Shown one piece after another: positions 34,323-37,804 of a stretch of DNA of 37,804 nt. A model generated the notes under the pieces. That model ran no database searches and had not been told where the DNA came from. It saw only the letters and a list, made by a program, of their open reading frames with translations. Position 1 is the stretch's first letter, and each line of letters starts with the position of its first letter. A program made the translations under genes and the position numbers. The stretch is from the NCBI RefSeq assembly GCF_009741925.1, contig NZ_WPCC01000030.1, positions 1 through 37,804 on the forward strand. The letters are read 5' to 3'. This stretch comes from Natronomonas sp. CBA1123. Its GTDB lineage: Archaea > Halobacteriota > Halobacteria > Halobacteriales > Haloarculaceae.

Positions 34323-35747
34323 ATGGTCGTAGGAGACATCGCAACCGGAACGGAGGTACTGGTCATCGGCGGCGGCCCGGGCGGCTACGTCGCCGCTATT
34401 CGCGCCGGGCAACTCGGGTTGGACGTGACGCTCGTCGAGAAGGACGCCTACGGCGGCACCTGTCTCAACACGGGCTGTATCCCATCGAAGGCGCTCGTCC
34501 ACGCGACCGATGTCGCCCACGAGGCACGTGGCGCCGAACACATGGGCGTCTACGCCGACCCCGCCGTCGACCTTCAGGGGATGGTCGACTGGAAGGACGG
34601 CGTCGTCGACCAACTCACGAGCGGCGTCGAAAAACTGTGCAAGGCGAACGGCGTCAACCTCGTCCCCGGACGGGCGGAGTTCGAAGACGAAAACACCGTC
34701 CGCGTCGCCCACGGCGGCGAAGGGCAGGGCAGCGAGTCCATCGAGTTCGAACACGCTATCCTCGCCACCGGGAGCCGCCCCATCCAGTTGCCGGGCTTCG
34801 AGTTCGACGACGACCGGGTTCTCGATTCCAGCGGCCTGCTATCGCTGAATGAGCTCCCCGATTCCCTGCTCGTCGTCGGTGGCGGTTACATCGGCATGGA
34901 ACTGTCGACGGTGCTGGCGAAGCTCGGTACCGACGTGACCGTCGTCGAGATGCTCGACGACATCCTGCCGGGCTACGAGGACGACGTTACGCGGGTCGTC
35001 CGCGAGCGCGCCGAGGAACTCGGTATCGAGTTCAACTTCGGCGAAGTCGCCCAGGAGTGGGATGACACCGGGTCCGAAGCGTTCGTCACGACCGAAGACG
35101 AGGACGGCGAGACCCACGAGTATACCGCCGAGAAGGTGCTCGTCGCCGTCGGCCGCCAGCCCGTCACCGACACCGTCAACCTCGACGCCATCGGCCTCGA
35201 AACCGCCGAAGAGGGCACTATCGAGACCGACGACCAAGCCCGCACGAGCGTCGAGAACGTCTTCGCCGTCGGCGACGTGGCCGGCGACCCGATGTTGGCC
35301 CACAAGGCGTACAAAGAGGGCCACGTCGCAAGCGAGGTCATCGCCGGCGAACCCGCGGCCCTGGACTATCAGGCCGTCCCGGCGGCCGTCTTCACCGACC
35401 CCGAAATCGGTACCGTCGGGATGACCGAAGCCGACGCCGCCGACGCCGGCTTCGACCCCGTCGTCGGCGAGATGCCGCTTCGGGCCTCCGGGCGCGCACT
35501 CACCCTCGACGAAAGCGAGGGCTTCGTCCGCATCGTCGCCGACGCCGAAACCGAGTTCGTCCTCGGTGCCCAAATCGTCGCTCCGGAGGCCTCGGAACTC
35601 ATCGCCGAGGTCGGCCTCGCCATCGAGATGGGCGCCCAACTCGAAGACGTCGCCGCGACCATCCACACCCACCCGACGCTGTCGGAAGCCGTCGCCGAGG
35701 CCGCCGCCAACGCCCGCGGCGAAGCGACACACACGCTGAATCGGTAG
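34323..35747 (+). CDS. lpdA: Dihydrolipoyl dehydrogenase (E3)
   Basis: The 474-residue flavoprotein reoxidises dihydrolipoyl groups of 2-oxoacid dehydrogenase or glycine-cleavage complexes with NAD+. It shows FAD motif GGGPGG at 16-21, the redox disulfide C47 and C52 in GGTCLNTGCIPS, the NAD-binding region VVGGGYIGMELS near 187-198, the second FAD motif VENVFAVGDVAG, and the C-terminal active-site His-Glu pair H450 and E455 in HTHPTLSEA. Length is normal. It has its own promoter. No E1 or E2 genes flank it here, so its partners must be encoded elsewhere, unlike the pdh/oadh-lpd clusters I recall from other haloarchaea. Confidence 0.94.
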   Translation: MVVGDIATGTEVLVIGGGPGGYVAAIRAGQLGLDVTLVEKDAYGGTCLNTGCIPSKALVHATDVAHEARGAEHMGVYADPAVDLQGMVDWKDGVVDQLTSGVEKLCKANGVNLVPGRAEFEDENTVRVAHGGEGQGSESIEFEHAILATGSRPIQLPGFEFDDDRVLDSSGLLSLNELPDSLLVVGGGYIGMELSTVLAKLGTDVTVVEMLDDILPGYEDDVTRVVRERAEELGIEFNFGEVAQEWDDTGSEAFVTTEDEDGETHEYTAEKVLVAVGRQPVTDTVNLDAIGLETAEEGTIETDDQARTSVENVFAVGDVAGDPMLAHKAYKEGHVASEVIAGEPAALDYQAVPAAVFTDPEIGTVGMTEADAADAGFDPVVGEMPLRASGRALTLDESEGFVRIVADAETEFVLGAQIVAPEASELIAEVGLAIEMGAQLEDVAATIHTHPTLSEAVAEAAANARGEATHTLNR

Positions 35748-35758
35748 TATCAGTCGTT

Positions 35759-35935
35759 GCTCACGACTCACTGCGTTCGCCGTTCGTCTTCCGAGAGCCT
35801 TCACACCGGCGCTCTCATCCGCCGCTCGCGGGTCGCTTCGCTCCCCGCTCGCCATCCGAGGCTTCTCGCTGACGCTCTCATCCGCCACTCACGGCTCACT
35901 GCGTTCGCCGTTCGTACATCGAGGTTCCTCCTTCC
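35759..35935. repeat. Tandem repeat of about 63 bases (2.7 copies) between lpdA and pheA
   Basis: Units start at about 35759, 35824 and 35887. Units 1 and 2 both end in GCTCTCATCCGCC; units 1 and 3 share TCACTGCGTTCGCCGTTCGT. Unit 2 shares a stretch of about 40 bases (CTCGCGGGTCGCT, CGCTCCCCGCTCGCCAT) with the repeat block in front of thrC at about 9698-9738. No gene fits this interval (35748-35989). A TATA-like CGCTTTTAGC at about 35957-35966 follows and would give a leaderless pheA mRNA. Confidence 0.7.
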
Positions 35936-35989
35936 AGTCGGAACCTCGCCCCCGACGCGCTTTTAGCCCCAACCCTGCTACGGGAGTCC

Positions 35990-36793
35990 ATGAAAGCCCT
36001 CACGCTCGGCCCCGAAGGGACGTACTCACATCGCGCGACGCAGGCGGTCGCCGACGACATCGACTTCGTGGAATCGGTGACCGGCATCGTCGAGGGCGTC
36101 GCCAGCGGGGAGTACGAACGCGGCGTTATCCCCATCGAGAACAGCATCGAGGGGTCGGTCACCGAGTCGTTGGACGCACTCGCCGACCGCAACGTCGCCG
36201 TCGTCCGCGAAATCGTCACGCCCATCCAACACGCCCTGCTGGCACAGGCCGGCGAGTTCGACATCGTCGCGAGCCACCCCCAGGCGCTGGCGCAGTGTCG
36301 GGAGTACCTCAACGAGGAGTACCCGAGCGCGAAAACCGAGGCCGTCGCTTCGACCGCTCGGGGTGTCGAACGAGCCCGAGAGGACGCCTCCGTCGCCGCC
36401 ATCGGCCACCCCGCCACCGCCGGTGACGACCTGCAGGTGTTGGCCCGCGACATCCAGGACAGCACTTCCAACGCCACCCGGTTCGTCGTCCTTGCACCCG
36501 AAACGGAGCGCAACGACGCCGGCGGCAAGAGCTCCGTCATCGTCTACCCGAACACGAACCACCCGGGACTGCTCCTCGAGATGCTCGAACCGTTCGCCGA
36601 CCGCGATATCAACCTCTCGCGTGTCGAGTCCCGTCCCAGCGGCGAACGCCTCGGCGACTACATGTTCCACTTCGACTTCGCCGCCGGCCTCTACGAGGAG
36701 CGCGCACAGGAGGCCATCGAGGAACTGCGTGACATCGCAAGCGAGGGCTGGGTTCGCGTCCTTGGCTCCTACGACACCGAGCACGTGTTATAA
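35990..36793 (+). CDS. pheA: Prephenate dehydratase
   Basis: The 267-residue monofunctional enzyme converts prephenate to phenylpyruvate in phenylalanine synthesis. The catalytic domain starts MKALTLGPEGTYSHRA, with IPIENSIEGSV near 47-57, ASHPQALAQC near 94-103 and the essential Thr-Arg-Phe at 163-165 (NATRFVVL). A C-terminal ACT domain (about 180-267) holds the ESRP motif at 213-216, which in this family binds phenylalanine for feedback inhibition. No chorismate mutase domain is attached, as usual in archaea. The ATG at 35990 is directly downstream of a TATA-like element. The stop is followed by a T-run CTATTTTTCC at about 36836-36845, a likely terminator. Confidence 0.94.
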   Translation: MKALTLGPEGTYSHRATQAVADDIDFVESVTGIVEGVASGEYERGVIPIENSIEGSVTESLDALADRNVAVVREIVTPIQHALLAQAGEFDIVASHPQALAQCREYLNEEYPSAKTEAVASTARGVERAREDASVAAIGHPATAGDDLQVLARDIQDSTSNATRFVVLAPETERNDAGGKSSVIVYPNTNHPGLLLEMLEPFADRDINLSRVESRPSGERLGDYMFHFDFAAGLYEERAQEAIEELRDIASEGWVRVLGSYDTEHVL

Positions 36794-36916
36794 GTGCAGT
36801 TCCCGACCCGGCGTTCGGTTCGCGGGAGAGGTCGGCTATTTTTCCGGACGTAGAAGAGAACAGGATTTCAGCGGATTATTGCTCACGTTTACTTGCTCGT
36901 TGTCCGTATGTGTAGT

Positions 36917-37624
36917 ATGTCGGACATTCCGAGAGACTTCGACCCAGAGTCACCCGAAGAACGCGAGATTGCTGGCAAGGCGGCAACTGACCGGTCCGAT
37001 TTTCTCGCACTCATGGGCCACGCCTACCGTGGTGAGATGGGCCGGACTACGTCGTGGCGCACACGAATCGACAGGACGACCAATTGGGCGGTCGTATTGA
37101 CAGCGACGTTACTCACATGGGCGTTTTCGTCGGAATCACGGCCCCACTACATCCTCCTCATCGGAATCGTCATGCTAACGGTGTTCTTGGGAATCGAGGC
37201 CCGTCGCTATCGCGTGTACGACATCTGGCGCTCTCGGATTCGGATGCTGGAAGAGAACGTGTTCGCGAACGCGCTCGACCCGGAAGGCGTAGAGCTATCG
37301 AACTGGCGCGAACTTCTCAGCGACGATTTCCGAGCGCCGGCGGTGAAGACACCGGTAATCGAGGCCGTTTCGCGCCGCCTCCGACGGGTGTATTTCGCAC
37401 TCATCTCGGTTCTGGTCGCCGCCTGGGTCGTCCGGCTGACCGTCTTCGCAACGACGCCGACCGGACTTATCGAGACCGCTACCGTTGGGATTGTGCCGGG
37501 TGAAGTCGTTCTCGGCAGTATTGCAGTGTACTACGTCTGTGGGATAGTACTGACGCTCTGGCCGAATAGACGGAAAGCGAAGGGTGAGTTGCAGTCTCGG
37601 CCTGCGAACGAAGAGTGGAAATGA
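36917..37624 (+). CDS. DUF2270 family membrane protein
   Basis: The 235-residue protein matches DUF2270: an acidic start (MSDIPRDFDPESPEERE), the block FLALMGHAYRGEMGRTTSWRTRIDRTTNWAV, two helices (about residues 56-70 and 74-92), the cytosolic stretch EARRYRVYDIWRSRIRMLEENVFANALDP, and two more helices (about 160-180 and 195-222). Members are common in haloarchaea and of unknown function. I prefer the ATG at 36917 over an ATG at 36908 or a TTG at 36893, since the family normally opens just before the acidic tail. The downstream DNA forms a strong hairpin and T-run, closing the transcript. Confidence 0.85.
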   Translation: MSDIPRDFDPESPEEREIAGKAATDRSDFLALMGHAYRGEMGRTTSWRTRIDRTTNWAVVLTATLLTWAFSSESRPHYILLIGIVMLTVFLGIEARRYRVYDIWRSRIRMLEENVFANALDPEGVELSNWRELLSDDFRAPAVKTPVIEAVSRRLRRVYFALISVLVAAWVVRLTVFATTPTGLIETATVGIVPGEVVLGSIAVYYVCGIVLTLWPNRRKAKGELQSRPANEEWK

Positions 37625-37680
37625 CGCTCGTTGGCTGACTGGCGAATCGTTCAACAGCTAAACCGACTCTACGTCATCAA

Positions 37681-37793
37681 CCAAAAAAACGAGCATCCGC
37701 GAGCGAAGCGAGCGGTTCACCGTGCGCCGAAGGCGCACGGGACCGAGGGCCGACCGGAGGGAGGCCCGATGTGTCTTTTTCATGAACGTTTTT
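37681..37793. terminator. GC-rich hairpin element with T-runs on both strands
   Basis: Downstream of the DUF2270 gene lies an A-run (CCAAAAAAAC, a T-run on the minus strand), the repeat motif GCGAGCGAAGCGAGCGG, a perfect 9-bp hairpin CCGTGCGCC-gaa-GGCGCACGG at 37720-37740, a second stem GGGCC/GGCCC around 37747-37767, and T-runs GTCTTTTTC at about 37773-37781 and CGTTTTTG after it. The arrangement suits a two-way terminator between convergent transcripts. The GAGCGAAGCGAGC part is the complement of the CTCGCTTCGCTC motif in the block before thrC. Bases 37625-37680 hold nothing I can support. Confidence 0.6.
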
Positions 37794-37804
37794 GCCGGGT
37801 CGGC

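Noticed and set aside
35759-35935. CRISPR array
   Set aside because: Units are adjacent without unique spacers and differ internally; there are no cas genes.
1-37804. tRNA, rRNA, insertion sequences or prophage
   Set aside because: No cloverleaf-like segment, rRNA-like stretch, transposase motif or phage gene was noticed while reading; a faint structural RNA in the repeat blocks cannot be excluded by eye.

Overview
The window looks like part of a haloarchaeal (class Halobacteria) chromosome. The DNA is very GC-rich, the predicted proteins are strongly acidic (many Asp/Glu), and several haloarchaeal hallmarks are present: a divergent tatC / double-length tatCt pair, a Tat-exported lipoprotein with a Gly-Asn linker, an F420-dependent NADP reductase, FilR1-type regulators, DUF2270, and TATA boxes about 25-30 bp upstream of start codons that imply many leaderless transcripts. 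I place it in Halobacteria with confidence but cannot name the genus. No rRNA, tRNA, CRISPR array or insertion sequence was seen.

Layout. 1-1318 (+): end of a UPF0146 gene, a HAD hydrolase and a small membrane protein, all overlapping by 4 bases. 1315-8095 (-): a complete peptide/solute ABC importer (binding lipoprotein, two permeases, two ATPases) with a small conserved gene at the end. 8215-9420: npdG and two small conserved genes around an intergenic stretch with two perfect inverted repeats. 9421-9800: a gene-free block of GC-rich repeats in front of thrC. 11111-16002 (-): two large paralogous alpha/beta-hydrolase (esterase/peptidase) genes in tandem, with N-terminal halves nearly identical in DNA over long runs. 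16204-21940: a coiled-coil protein, serA (-), an MmpL/RND membrane transporter, serB and a small membrane protein. 21948-25917 (-): metY-metX with a second metY copy downstream. 26027-29101: the Tat translocase subunits tatC and tatCt, divergent. 29175-31054: a ribbon-helix-helix gene broken by an apparent one-base frameshift, a queuosine-precursor-type transporter, a small TatA-like membrane protein and rlmE. 31225-34183: a regulator followed by a tightly coupled cassette (31-aa ORF, SnoaL/NTF2-like protein, 29-aa ORF, FAD monooxygenase). 34323-37624: lpdA, a tandem-repeat intergenic block, pheA and a DUF2270 membrane protein. The window ends in a strong hairpin/terminator element.

How the genes fit together. 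Much of the window is amino-acid biosynthesis: thrC (threonine), serA and serB (serine), metX and two metY (methionine from homoserine) and pheA (phenylalanine). The ABC importer probably brings in peptides or another solute. The Tat genes export folded proteins such as the importer's own binding lipoprotein. serA and the metY-metX operon share a 10-base motif at their promoters, and at serA it is half of a near-perfect 20-bp palindrome, a candidate operator for coordinated control.

Most promising for new biology: the 32156-34183 cassette with its two overlapping micro-ORFs, the frameshifted ribbon-helix-helix gene joined in frame to a transporter, the mosaic identity between the two esterase paralogues, and the serA/met promoter motif. 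All functional names come from recalled family motifs; no database search was possible.
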